From contig NZ_JAPCZF010000003.1 in NCBI RefSeq assembly GCF_025938095.1, positions 682,001 through 746,000 on the forward strand: a stretch of DNA of 64,000 nucleotides, in the 5' to 3' direction. The position numbers were made by a program, and so were the translations under genes. Within the stretch, counting starts at the first letter, position 1. The number at the start of each line of letters is the position of its first letter. The notes under the pieces are model-generated. The model searched no databases and was not told where the DNA came from. It was given only the letters and a program-made list of their open reading frames with translations. This document shows, piece by piece, positions 1-7,984 of the stretch. The DNA comes from Novosphingobium sp. JCM 18896. GTDB taxonomy: Bacteria > Pseudomonadota > Alphaproteobacteria > Sphingomonadales > Sphingomonadaceae.

Positions 1-1
1 C

Positions 2-322
2 CTGTTCCTGCTCGGCACCGACTGGAACACCCTGCCGGTGATCGGCTTCTCGATGTTCCTCGTCGGCCTGTCGGTGGGTGCCGAGGTCGACATCATGGCC
101 TTCCTCGTGTCGCGCTATTTCAACATCCGCATCTACAATTCGACCTTGGGCCTCGTGCACTGCGTGACCTTCCTGACCGCGGGCCTTGGGGCGGGGGCGA
201 TCAGCCTGACCCTGAAGCTGACCGACAGCTTCTCGCCGTTCCTCTACTTCGTCTCGGCAACGATCACGGTCGGCGGCTTCCTCTTCCTGCTGCTGCCGCG
301 CGGGCGAGAGAAGGTCGGCTGA
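2..322 (+). CDS. MFS transporter, C-terminal fragment (5' end outside window)
   Basis: The reading frame is open from base 2 and ends with TGA at 320-322, so the gene begins outside the window. The visible ~106 residues form the last three or so transmembrane helices of a major facilitator superfamily permease and end in a basic tail. The stretch MFLVGLSVGAEVDIM and the following RYF-IRIYN-TLGL are almost the same as in the next gene, so the two are tandem paralogues. Substrate is unknown; the P450, FAH and EthD genes nearby suggest uptake or export of an organic acid or aromatic compound (inference). Confidence 0.85.
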   Translation: MFLLGTDWNTLPVIGFSMFLVGLSVGAEVDIMAFLVSRYFNIRIYNSTLGLVHCVTFLTAGLGAGAISLTLKLTDSFSPFLYFVSATITVGGFLFLLLPRGREKVG

Positions 323-405
323 GCACCCTCGACAAGCACCAATTCCGCCGACAAGATGTTCGCAACGAGCCCCAGCATGCGGCCGAACGACAATGGGAGA
401 GCCGC

Positions 406-1638
406 TTGAGCTATCTGGGCGAACTGCGCCGGAACGTCCGGCCGCTGGTGGCGGCGAGCCTGGGCGTGGGAACCAGCCTGCCCTTGTTCGCCTATACCAA
501 TTCGATCTTCGCGCCGCACCTGATCAAGGCCTTCGGCTGGAGCCGGGCCGAGTTCGCGCTGATCGGGCTGACCATGCTGATCATGCTGCCGTTCCTGCCG
601 ATCATCGGCCGCTGGACCGACCGCTTCGGCGTGCGCCGCGTGGCGCTGATCGGCTCGCTGCTGATCATGCCGGGCTTCATTGGCTACAGCCTGATGGGCG
701 GCAATCTCTATGTCTACTTCGCGCTGTTCACCTTCGTGCTGATCATCGGTTCGATGACCGGCACCCTGGTCTACACACGCGTCGTCGCGGAGAGTTTTAC
801 GCAGGCGCGCGGCTTGGCTCTGACGATCGTCAACTGTGCGCCCGCCGCCTTCGCGGCGCCGCTGCTGCCGCTGCTCAACATGCTGATCGAGGACATCGGC
901 TGGCGGATGTCTTACGTCCTGCTCGGCGCACTGTGCTGCATCTGTGGGCTGATTGCTGTGGCGCTGGTGCCCAAGACCTCGGGGCAAATCGTCGATCCCA
1001 ATGCCTCGTCCGAAACGGTCGCATCACCGGTCGAAGCGACCACGCGCGACGACTATCGCATCATCCTCGCGGCGCCGCTGTTCTGGTTGATCCTGATCGC
1101 GACCTTCCTCTGCCTGCTGCAGACGCAACTGCATTCCTCGCAAATGAATCTCATGCTGATCGACCAGGGGCTCACGACGCAGACCGCGGCGAACGTCGCC
1201 TCGATCTACGTGCTGGGCACGCTCATCGGTCGCGTCGCCTGCGGTCTGGCGCTCGACCGCTTTTCGACGCCGCTGGTGACGTTCTTCTCGATGATCATCC
1301 CGGCTGTCGGTTTCGCCATACTCGGCACCTCGTTCGATGCCTTCACGGTCATAGCCGTCGCCATGTTCCTGGTCGGGCTCTCGGTCGGTGCCGAGACCGA
1401 CATCATGCCCTTCATCGTCGCGCGCTATTTCAAGATGCGAATCTACAACACGACGCTCGGCCTGCACATGATCGCCGCGTTCCTCGCCTCGGCCGCCGGC
1501 GCGCTCGGCGTCAGCTATACGCTGGCGCGATATGACAGCTTCGAACCGTTCCTCTTCGTCATCGCCGGGTCTATCGTCGTCGGCAGCACCTTGTTCCTGT
1601 TGATGCCGAAGGCTCGCGACTATCCCAAAATCGGTTGA
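406..1638 (+). CDS. MFS transporter, second tandem copy
   Basis: A 410-residue inner-membrane protein with about 12 hydrophobic segments and the MFS loop 2-3 motif GRWTDRFGVRR at roughly residues 66-76, which marks a secondary transporter. A central hydrophilic loop lies around residues 190-215. The proposed start is TTG at 406 because GGGAG sits about 6 bases upstream; the only nearby ATG (393) is in another frame. It is closely similar to the upstream truncated gene, and a phosphatase gene starts 18 bases after its stop, so the genes are probably co-transcribed. The substrate cannot be read from sequence. Confidence 0.88.
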   Translation: MSYLGELRRNVRPLVAASLGVGTSLPLFAYTNSIFAPHLIKAFGWSRAEFALIGLTMLIMLPFLPIIGRWTDRFGVRRVALIGSLLIMPGFIGYSLMGGNLYVYFALFTFVLIIGSMTGTLVYTRVVAESFTQARGLALTIVNCAPAAFAAPLLPLLNMLIEDIGWRMSYVLLGALCCICGLIAVALVPKTSGQIVDPNASSETVASPVEATTRDDYRIILAAPLFWLILIATFLCLLQTQLHSSQMNLMLIDQGLTTQTAANVASIYVLGTLIGRVACGLALDRFSTPLVTFFSMIIPAVGFAILGTSFDAFTVIAVAMFLVGLSVGAETDIMPFIVARYFKMRIYNTTLGLHMIAAFLASAAGALGVSYTLARYDSFEPFLFVIAGSIVVGSTLFLLMPKARDYPKIG

Positions 1639-1656
1639 ATCCCAAAGGACCTACCC

Positions 1657-2535
1657 ATGCTGCGTACTGCTCTCGCTCTCTCGCTCCTCGCGCTGACCGC
1701 TCCGGCCTTTGCCGAGACCGCGGCCCCCGTCGCTGCGCATGCGCACGATCATGCCCAGGCGTCGGCGGCCACCACTTACGACAGCCGCTTCGTCTTCCTC
1801 GAGGGGACGCGCAATTTCCGCGATCTCGGCGGAATGCACACCGCCGACGGCAAGACCGTGAAGAGCGGCCTGTTCTTCCGCTCGGGACCGCTGGGCAGCC
1901 TCAGCGACAAGGGCAAGGCGGATTTCGCCAAGCTCCATGTCGCGCGCATCGTCGACCTGCGCACGACGATGGAGCGCAAGAGCGACACCTATAGCCAGCA
2001 GGCCGCATTCGGCGACGTCTACTGGACCCGCGACTATGCCATGTCGATGGGCGACATGGGCTCGCTGTTCTCGGATCCCAGCAAGCTAACCGGCGAGAAC
2101 ATGCGGACCATGATGACCATGGCCTATCGCAAGATGCCTAAGGAGCAGGTGCCCGCCTATCGTGAACTCTTCGCCAGCCTCGTCGCCGGTACGGGGCCGG
2201 TGGTGGTCAACTGCACCGCGGGCAAGGATCGCACGGGCATTGCCACGGCGCTGGTGCTGACCGCGCTGGGCGTACCTTACGAGACGGTGAAGCAGGACTT
2301 CCTGCTGAGCAACGGCGCGCCCGGCATGAACACGCTGAGCGCCTCGATCTCGCCAATGCTGTCGCGGCTGCCCGCCGACGTCACCGCGCCGCTGATCGGT
2401 GTCGACGGTGCCTATCTTGACGCCGCCTTCGACCAGCTGCGCAAGGACTATGGTTCGATCGAGGGCTTCCTCGATCGCGAACTCCAGGTCGGTCCCGAGC
2501 AGATTGGCCGTCTGCGCGCGCGCATGCTGCGCTGA
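1657..2535 (+). CDS. exported tyrosine/dual-specificity phosphatase-like protein
   Basis: 292 residues. The N-terminus is a Sec signal peptide (MLRTALALSLLALTAPAFA, likely cleaved before ETAAP), so the enzyme should act in the periplasm. Near residue 186 is the cysteine phosphatase signature NCTAGKDRTG (C-x5-R), and ahead of it are TRNFRDLGG and FRSGPL, typical of the bacterial Y_phosphatase3 family. Members hydrolyse phosphotyrosine or phosphoinositides; the real substrate here is unknown. It lies between MFS transporter and EthD genes in one transcription unit with short gaps and a good AAAGGA ribosome site. Confidence 0.9.
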   Translation: MLRTALALSLLALTAPAFAETAAPVAAHAHDHAQASAATTYDSRFVFLEGTRNFRDLGGMHTADGKTVKSGLFFRSGPLGSLSDKGKADFAKLHVARIVDLRTTMERKSDTYSQQAAFGDVYWTRDYAMSMGDMGSLFSDPSKLTGENMRTMMTMAYRKMPKEQVPAYRELFASLVAGTGPVVVNCTAGKDRTGIATALVLTALGVPYETVKQDFLLSNGAPGMNTLSASISPMLSRLPADVTAPLIGVDGAYLDAAFDQLRKDYGSIEGFLDRELQVGPEQIGRLRARMLR

Positions 2536-2547
2536 GGGGGCGGGGCG

Positions 2548-2940
2548 ATGGCCGACAAGACCTACTGGAAGATCCTGCTGCTGATGAAGCGCAAGCCGGG
2601 CATCAGCATGGCAGAATTCCGCGACTACTACGAGAACAACCACGTCCCGCTCTGCGCGCCTTACATGTCGGGCATCGCGCGCTACGTCCGCCGCTATCTC
2701 GAGCCGCAGCCGCACGCCGAAAGCGGCACCAACGATGAACTGCCCTACGACGTGGTGACCGAGATGTGGTTCGACAACGAGGCCGGCTTCCGGGGTACGC
2801 TCGACTACATCACCACGACGGTGATGCCCGATCAGGTCGTGGAGGACGAGCTCAAGTTCTTCCACCGGCCGACCATGCGCATCGCCACGGTGGTCGAATG
2901 CGAATCGACGATGTCGCCCGAAGGCACGCCGATTGTCTGA
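2548..2940 (+). CDS. EthD-family dimeric alpha/beta-barrel protein
   Basis: 130 residues, beginning 12 bases after the phosphatase stop. The N-terminus KILLLMKRKPGISMAEFRDY followed by ENNHVPL is the EthD domain signature (Pfam EthD), and a conserved EMWFDNEAGF block follows near residue 72. EthD-like proteins accompany P450 or other degradative systems and some act in polyketide metabolism; their chemistry is mostly undefined. It is encoded next to a cytochrome P450 in the opposite orientation, resembling the EthD/P450 association in ether degradation, but a shared pathway is only an inference. Confidence 0.85.
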   Translation: MADKTYWKILLLMKRKPGISMAEFRDYYENNHVPLCAPYMSGIARYVRRYLEPQPHAESGTNDELPYDVVTEMWFDNEAGFRGTLDYITTTVMPDQVVEDELKFFHRPTMRIATVVECESTMSPEGTPIV

Positions 2941-2947
2941 CCGAGCC

Positions 2948-2971
2948 CGCCCCGATCAGACGATCGGGGCG
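2948..2971. terminator. hairpin between convergent EthD and P450 genes
   Basis: CGCCCCGATC (2948-2957) and GATCGGGGCG (2962-2971) form a perfect 10-bp stem with a 4-base loop, 8 bases after the EthD stop and 22 bases before the P450 stop. Only a short T run follows on the plus strand. The symmetric stem could end transcripts from both sides. Confidence 0.65.
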
Positions 2972-2992
2972 AGTTTCCGCCACACTGGCCGA

Positions 2993-4306
2993 TCAGCCGA
3001 TCGGGTCGAACTTCAGGTGCAGGCTCTTGAGCGCGCGCAGGATGTAGGTCGGCTCGTAGTCGAAGCGGCGGTTGCCCTCGGGGCCGTGGAATTCCTCGTC
3101 GAGCCGGATGTTGCCCATCCGCGCGAGCAGCCGCTCGATCGACACGGTCACTTCCTTGCGCGCGAGCGGTGCGCCGATGCAGGTGTGCGCGCCGCGGCCG
3201 AAGGCGAGGTGCTCCTTGGCCTTGGGGCGGTTCATGTCGAAGGCGTGCGGGTTATCGAAGCGCTTGGGATCGCGGTTCGCCGCCATGTGCGAGAGCAGCA
3301 GGGTCGTGCCCGCCTTGATCTCGACCCCGCCGACCGTCGTGGTCTTAACGCAGAGCCGGCCGCCGCTCTTTACCGAGCCCTCGAAACGCAACAGCTCTTC
3401 GAGGAAGGCGCCGATGCGCTTGGAATCGGCGCGCAGCTCTTCCTGGATGTCGGGGCGCTCGGCGAGGATGCGGAAGCCGTTCGAGAGCAGGCGGTTGGTC
3501 GTGTCCTGGCCCGCGCCGAACAGGAAGGCGCCGAGGCTGGTGACGTCGACCAGCGAGGGCAGCGAGCCGTCGGGGAACTTGGCCAGCGCGACTTCGGTCA
3601 GGATCTCGCCGCTGTCGTCGCTGCCCAGCAGCTGGCGCAGCTGCTTGATGCCCGGCTTGTTGAGCAGGCGGCGCTTGGTCATGTAGCCGAAGATGTGCTT
3701 GCCGATCTTGGCGAAGCCGCTGTTGGCCATGTCGACCTCGCCGCCGACTTCGGCGGGGATCGCGTTCTCCAGGTACTTGCGGAACAGTGGCCGATCCTTG
3801 TGCGGCACGCCGAGCAGGTCGGCGATGACCAGGGTCGCATAGGGACCGCCGTACTGCGCGACGAGATCGACCTTACCGTCGCCTGCAAATTCGGCGATCA
3901 TCGTGTCGGCGGTTGAGCGCAGGCTCGGTTCGAGCGCCTTGAGCCGGCTCGGCGTGAACAGCATGGCCAGGATCGAGCGCAGGTCGGCATGGCGCTTGCC
4001 GTCCTCGGTGACGACCTGGTCCGAATAGGCGATCTTGCTGCGCGCGGCGCGGACCTCGGCGGTGATGTCGTCGCCCTGGGGCTTGAACGGCAAGTCGGGA
4101 ATCGGCCCGTTGACCGCGTTGACGCTCGAGAAGTGCTCGGCGTCGAGCATGACCTGGATCGTCTCCTCGTAGCCGGTTACCGCGACGACATTGCGATAGG
4201 GCAGGCGTTGAACGGGATTTTGCTCGCGCAGGAAGTCGAAATAGGAGTGCGGATCCTCGACCAGCGAAGTGTCGGTGTAGAAATCGACGTCGGTGTAGTC
4301 GCGCAT
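2993..4306 (-). CDS. cytochrome P450
   Basis: 437 residues from ATG at 4306, which has GGGGAGA just upstream; an in-frame extension to 4459 is possible but has no ribosome site. Bacterial soluble P450 features are present: the I-helix GAGQDTT near residue 265 (oxygen activation), the ExxR motif EELLR, and the heme-thiolate loop FGRGAHTCIG with the ligand Cys near residue 375. It should be a cytoplasmic monooxygenase needing separate ferredoxin and reductase, which are not nearby. It is divergent from an FAH-family gene, with a long AT-rich inverted repeat between them. The substrate is unknown. Confidence 0.95.
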   Translation of the reverse strand: MRDYTDVDFYTDTSLVEDPHSYFDFLREQNPVQRLPYRNVVAVTGYEETIQVMLDAEHFSSVNAVNGPIPDLPFKPQGDDITAEVRAARSKIAYSDQVVTEDGKRHADLRSILAMLFTPSRLKALEPSLRSTADTMIAEFAGDGKVDLVAQYGGPYATLVIADLLGVPHKDRPLFRKYLENAIPAEVGGEVDMANSGFAKIGKHIFGYMTKRRLLNKPGIKQLRQLLGSDDSGEILTEVALAKFPDGSLPSLVDVTSLGAFLFGAGQDTTNRLLSNGFRILAERPDIQEELRADSKRIGAFLEELLRFEGSVKSGGRLCVKTTTVGGVEIKAGTTLLLSHMAANRDPKRFDNPHAFDMNRPKAKEHLAFGRGAHTCIGAPLARKEVTVSIERLLARMGNIRLDEEFHGPEGNRRFDYEPTYILRALKSLHLKFDPIG

Positions 4307-4376
4307 GGTATCTCCCCTCGGTCCGTTGCCGGACGCCTGTCTGGACGATGTCTGCGCCAAAGCCGAGAGCCTGTCA

Positions 4377-4407
4377 AATTTTGTGATACTGAGTGGATCA
4401 TAAAATT
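4377..4407. promoter_or_regulatory. 31-bp inverted repeat in the P450/FAH divergent promoter region
   Basis: AATTTTGTGAT (4377-4387) and ATCATAAAATT (4397-4407) are inverted copies with one mismatch in 11 and a 9-base spacer. An outer pair, CTGTCA (4371-4376) and TGACAG (4413-4418), flanks it. The AT-rich block stands out in GC-rich surroundings between two divergent genes, so it is probably an operator plus core promoter. No regulator gene is adjacent. Confidence 0.6.
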
Positions 4408-4565
4408 CTAACTGACAGCCAGAGGGCAAGGCTATGGCTAAAGCCCGCAGCCCATCCACGCCTACCTGCCGAGCGTCCGATAATCGACACCGCCGCTGGC
4501 GTCGTGGGCGAGGGCGCTGTTATGCCTCGCGGCAATCGGGACAGGATAGCCAAGGACATAATCAC

Positions 4566-5432
4566 ATGAAGATCTGCCGCTTCACCTTGAAGGCCGACGG
4601 AGCCGCCACGCCGCGCCTGGGCATCGTCGAGGACGACGGTATCCATGACGTGACCAAGGTCACCGAAATGCTGCCACCGCTGCGCTGGCCCGTGCCTCTG
4701 GGCGATCAGGTGATCGCCAATCTCGCCGACCTGCGCCCGCGCATGGAAGAACTGTCCAAGAGCGAGCCGGCGATCGCGCTCGACGCGGTGAACCTGCTCT
4801 CGCCCGTCGCCAACCCGCCCAAATTCGTCTGCGGCGCGGGCAACTGGAAGCATATGGGCGCGCCTTTCGGCATGATCGGCTTCATGGGCAAGGTCGCGAC
4901 CGCGCTGGCCGGCCCGAGCGAGGGCCTGCAGATTCGCTGGCCCGATCGCACCACGGTGCACGAGCCCGAGCTGGCCTTCGTCATCGGCAAGACGATCGAC
5001 CGCCCCGTCAGCGTCGACGAGGCGCTGGACTATGTCGCCGGCTATGCCTGCGCCTTCGATTCGACGCTCAAGCCCGAGCGCGAGGACTGGGCTTTCTGCA
5101 AGTCGTTCGACACCTATGGCATCATCGGTCCCTGGCTGGTCACCGCCGACGAGATCCCGAACCCGTCCGAGCTTGGCTACAAGTTCTGGATCGACGACGA
5201 CCTGCGCGGCGAGCGCAGCTTCGCTGATCTGACCGGCAGCCCGGCCGAGATGATCGCCTTCGCCTCGACCCAGATGACGCTTTACCCAGGCGACATCTTC
5301 ATGTCGGGCGCGGCCGACGTCGGCCCGGTCCTGCCGGGCGAGACGATGACGATCGAGATCCCGCGCGTCGGCAGGATGTCGGTCAAGGCCTCGATCTCGG
5401 AGCATGCGCGCAGCAAGCCCTGGGGCGCCTGA
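4566..5432 (+). CDS. fumarylacetoacetate hydrolase (FAH) family protein
   Basis: 288 residues from ATG at 4566 (MKICRF), preceded by an AAGGA element; an in-frame ATG at 4434 is far upstream and lacks family similarity. The C-terminal FAH domain shows the metal ligands in the block HEPELAFVIGK and the acid in AFDST, then the conserved FDTYGIIGPWLVT and LYPGDIFMSG segments. Family members cleave C-C bonds of 1,3-diketo acids or act as 2-oxo acid hydratases or decarboxylases. Paired with a P450, it suggests degradation of a ring-derived compound (inference). Confidence 0.92.
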   Translation: MKICRFTLKADGAATPRLGIVEDDGIHDVTKVTEMLPPLRWPVPLGDQVIANLADLRPRMEELSKSEPAIALDAVNLLSPVANPPKFVCGAGNWKHMGAPFGMIGFMGKVATALAGPSEGLQIRWPDRTTVHEPELAFVIGKTIDRPVSVDEALDYVAGYACAFDSTLKPEREDWAFCKSFDTYGIIGPWLVTADEIPNPSELGYKFWIDDDLRGERSFADLTGSPAEMIAFASTQMTLYPGDIFMSGAADVGPVLPGETMTIEIPRVGRMSVKASISEHARSKPWGA

Positions 5433-5470
5433 TCCGCTTCGCGGCGGCGGTGGATCGGCTATAAGGCAGC

Positions 5471-6175
5471 ATGGCCGATCTCTCGATCCGCAGCCGGCAG
5501 GAAGAGCAGATGGACGCGCCGGACCTCGATCCGGCGGTCTATGCCCGCGTGCTTCACGATCTCGCGCGGGTGAACCGCTGGACCTTCACCGCCTGGCCCG
5601 CCTTGGCCTTCCTTGCGCGCGCGGCCGGCGAGCAGAGGCGCTTTCGCCTGCTCGACGTTGGCTTCGGCGATGGCGACGTGCTGCGCGCGATCCATCGCTG
5701 GGCGGAAAGGCGCGAGATCGCGGTCGATCTCGTCGGCGTCGATCTCAACGCGAACAGCCTGGCCGCGGCACGCGCGGCGACGCCGTCGGACATGGCGATC
5801 GACTATCGCGTGGGCGACTATCGCGACCAGGCCGGCCCGTTCGATTTCATCATCTCGAGCCAGGTCTCTCATCACATGACCGACGGGCAACTCCAGGCTT
5901 TCATCCGCCACATGGAAGATCAGGCGCGTCAGGGTTGGCTGATCTGCGACCTTCATCGCCACGGCTTCGCCTATTGGGGCTATCCGCTGCTCGCACGGCT
6001 GCTGCGCGTCCATCGCATCGTGCGCGAGGATGGCCGCCTATCGATCGCGCGGTCGTTCCGGCCGGATGAGTGGCGAGCAATCCTCGATGAGGCGGGCGTG
6101 GCGTCCGAGGCTGTGCGAATCCGCCGCCGCTTCGCCTTCCGGCTAGCGGTCGAGCGGCTGTGTCAGGCGCGGTAG
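5471..6175 (+). CDS. class I SAM-dependent methyltransferase
   Basis: 234 residues. Motif I, LLDVGFGDGDVL at about residues 60-71, binds S-adenosylmethionine; the acidic end of strand 2 is LVGVDLN, and FDFIISSQVSHHM corresponds to motif IV. The architecture resembles bacterial methyltransferases annotated with the UbiE/type 11-12 groups, acting on small molecules. The gene begins 38 bases after the FAH gene. The acceptor substrate is not evident. A downstream ATG at residue 14 is an alternative start. Confidence 0.85.
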   Translation: MADLSIRSRQEEQMDAPDLDPAVYARVLHDLARVNRWTFTAWPALAFLARAAGEQRRFRLLDVGFGDGDVLRAIHRWAERREIAVDLVGVDLNANSLAAARAATPSDMAIDYRVGDYRDQAGPFDFIISSQVSHHMTDGQLQAFIRHMEDQARQGWLICDLHRHGFAYWGYPLLARLLRVHRIVREDGRLSIARSFRPDEWRAILDEAGVASEAVRIRRRFAFRLAVERLCQAR

Positions 6176-6375
6176 GCGGTGCGTGCCGGTTGACGCTGTT
6201 TGATCAGCCCCATGACGAAGGAGCCGCCGAAGACCCCGCTCAGTGCATAGGGTAGGTCCGCGATCGCGACGAGGCCGGCGAGCCAGGCGATCAGGCCGAT
6301 CCCACCGAGGATCGCGACGAGCGTGACGGCGCATTGCAGCGCGGTGAGCGCACGGTGCGCGAACGGCGGTGACAT
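6163..6375 (-). CDS. small two-helix membrane protein
   Basis: 70 residues from ATG at 6375 (MSPPFAHRALTALQ), which has GGAGCAGGAG just upstream; an in-frame ATG at 6459 is less likely. Two hydrophobic segments span about residues 10-32 and 38-55, ending in a basic tail. Its 3' end overlaps that of the convergent methyltransferase gene by 13 bases. No family is recognised; it may be a small inner-membrane protein of unknown role. Confidence 0.55.
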   Translation of the reverse strand: MSPPFAHRALTALQCAVTLVAILGGIGLIAWLAGLVAIADLPYALSGVFGGSFVMGLIKQRQPARTAYRA

Positions 6376-6489
6376 GGCTCCTGCTCCCTTGCGATTCCAA
6401 GGAAGCGAGAATGCCAGAATCGGGCTGCTTGGCAAAGGGGCGGGCGGCCACCGTCCCAAACTGCGACGGTGTCGGGGGCGCGCGTTGCC

Positions 6490-7530
6490 TCAGGCGGTTG
6501 CGGGCTTCGGTTCGGCGGTTTGCCAACGGGGAAGGTCGAACATCCAGCCAAAGCCGCATCGCTGCATCGCCTCGCCGAGGATGAGCGATGCAGGGACGAT
6601 CAGCAGCGTCGCGGTGAGTGGATAGAGCATGCAGGCCAGCCAACTGTCGAGCAGTGCCGGGTCGGCATTGTAACGCACGGCATGACTGAGCAGCGCCTGC
6701 AGCGGGAAGTGCAGCAGGTAGATGTGGAGCGTGCGCTGGCCGAGCCAGCGTGCCGGCTGGGCCAAGCCCCGGCAATGCTTGGCGATCACACCCGCCAGTT
6801 GCAGCGAGAAGGCAGCCGCCATGAGATCGACGGGCAGGAGATAGCGGTCGATCGCGGCGCTCAGGGTGCCGGCGCCAAGAAAGAAGATACCGCTCACGAC
6901 CAGAAGGCGCGGGGTCGCCGCCGCGGAATAGGCCAGCAGATTGTCGCGCAGGCGAACGCCGACGATGAAAAATACCAGGCATCGGGCAAGCTTGTGCACG
7001 TTCGCGCCCGTCGATTGCTCGATGAAGGAGCCGCCGATCGAAATCAGAGCGCAGATCAGCAGCAGCCAGCGCAGGTCATGTCTGCGCGTCACCGTGGCGA
7101 TGCAATAGAACCCTGCCAGTGCCAGCAGGTACCAGGCCGGCGATGCGACCAGCAATACGCGCGCCATGCGATCTGCGAGGCTGAGGGAAATAGTCTCGCT
7201 GTCGGGATGGAGGGGGATCAGGAATACGAATATCGTCCCCCACAGAAAATACAGATAGGCCGGCTTTATCAGGTATTTTCGGATGGTATCGGAATCCCGG
7301 TTCATAATGGATTGCGATGAAAGCATTCCTGATACGAGAAATAGCATGGGAAGGCGGATCGGCCGGAGGAACATGTTTATTGCGTGCCACGCAGCAATGG
7401 CATCGTCATCGCGCGACCAGCCGGACGCGCTGATATGATCTTCCATGTGCAGGAGAACAACGAGGATGATGCAGATGCATTTGGCCACATCGGCCCAAAT
7501 GATCGCCTCCCCGCGCAAACTATTCTGCAT
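6490..7530 (-). CDS. acyltransferase family 3 membrane protein
   Basis: 346 residues with about ten hydrophobic segments. The N-terminus has the Acyl_transf_3 pattern: IIWADVAKCICIILVVLLHM with the conserved His, then RLPMLFLVSGML with its Arg and the FxxSG motif. Such inner-membrane enzymes O-acylate exported glycans, peptidoglycan, lipids or small molecules. It stands alone, so the acceptor is unknown. Its ribosome-binding site lies in one arm of a 10-bp hairpin immediately upstream of the start, which suggests control of translation. Confidence 0.9.
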   Translation of the reverse strand: MQNSLRGEAIIWADVAKCICIILVVLLHMEDHISASGWSRDDDAIAAWHAINMFLRPIRLPMLFLVSGMLSSQSIMNRDSDTIRKYLIKPAYLYFLWGTIFVFLIPLHPDSETISLSLADRMARVLLVASPAWYLLALAGFYCIATVTRRHDLRWLLLICALISIGGSFIEQSTGANVHKLARCLVFFIVGVRLRDNLLAYSAAATPRLLVVSGIFFLGAGTLSAAIDRYLLPVDLMAAAFSLQLAGVIAKHCRGLAQPARWLGQRTLHIYLLHFPLQALLSHAVRYNADPALLDSWLACMLYPLTATLLIVPASLILGEAMQRCGFGWMFDLPRWQTAEPKPATA

Positions 7531-7532
7531 GA

Positions 7533-7564
7533 TGCCTCCTCGCTAGGTATATCCCGAGGAGGCA
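7533..7564 (-). promoter_or_regulatory. 5'-leader hairpin covering the acyltransferase ribosome site
   Basis: TGCCTCCTCG (7533-7542) and CGAGGAGGCA (7555-7564) are perfect inverted copies separated by 12 bases, ending 3 bases before the minus-strand start codon at 7530. In the transcript the Shine-Dalgarno GAGGAGG is inside the stem, so folding would hide it from ribosomes. Confidence 0.6.
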
Positions 7565-7984
7565 GTTAACTCCGCATTACTTTTGTGGTCAGTTGTGCAC
7601 GCAGGTCGTGCCGAACCTGCTCCAGAGTGGAGCTATCGTGCCTTACCCGACCGCGCTGTGGCCGCAACATCGGTCCGGGATTACAAAGGCTTATAGATGA
7701 ACGGGGCGCAACTTGTGCCTGTGGCAATTGCGCTCGTGCTGCACGCCCGGCCTCGTTGCCATCGCGATCGGCGCCTTCGCCGATCCGCTTTTTCCGGCAC
7801 CGCACTACTCTGTCTACGAAGAGCGAAAGCATGCTCGGGTGACCGTGGCCGGCGAGGGGATCGATCACTACGGCGGATCGCCTCAGATGGCCTTCGCCTG
7901 TGCCATTTCGGGTGCGAATACAAAGATGTACACAGCAATGCGCTTGTAGCATAGTCGGCGGTGTTACGGCCATTGGGGGATGGC
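7565..7984. other. intergenic region without a convincing gene
   Basis: About 420 bases between the divergent acyltransferase and LuxR genes. Short frames exist on both strands, the least implausible being plus-strand 7713-7949 (78 codons), but none has a ribosome site with a recognisable protein. Promoters for both flanking genes must lie here. Confidence 0.5.

Noticed and set aside
7713..7949. 78-codon plus-strand frame with the segment HYSVYEERKHARVTV
   Set aside because: It looks slightly protein-like but has no ribosome site and no family I can name; it may be a gene remnant.
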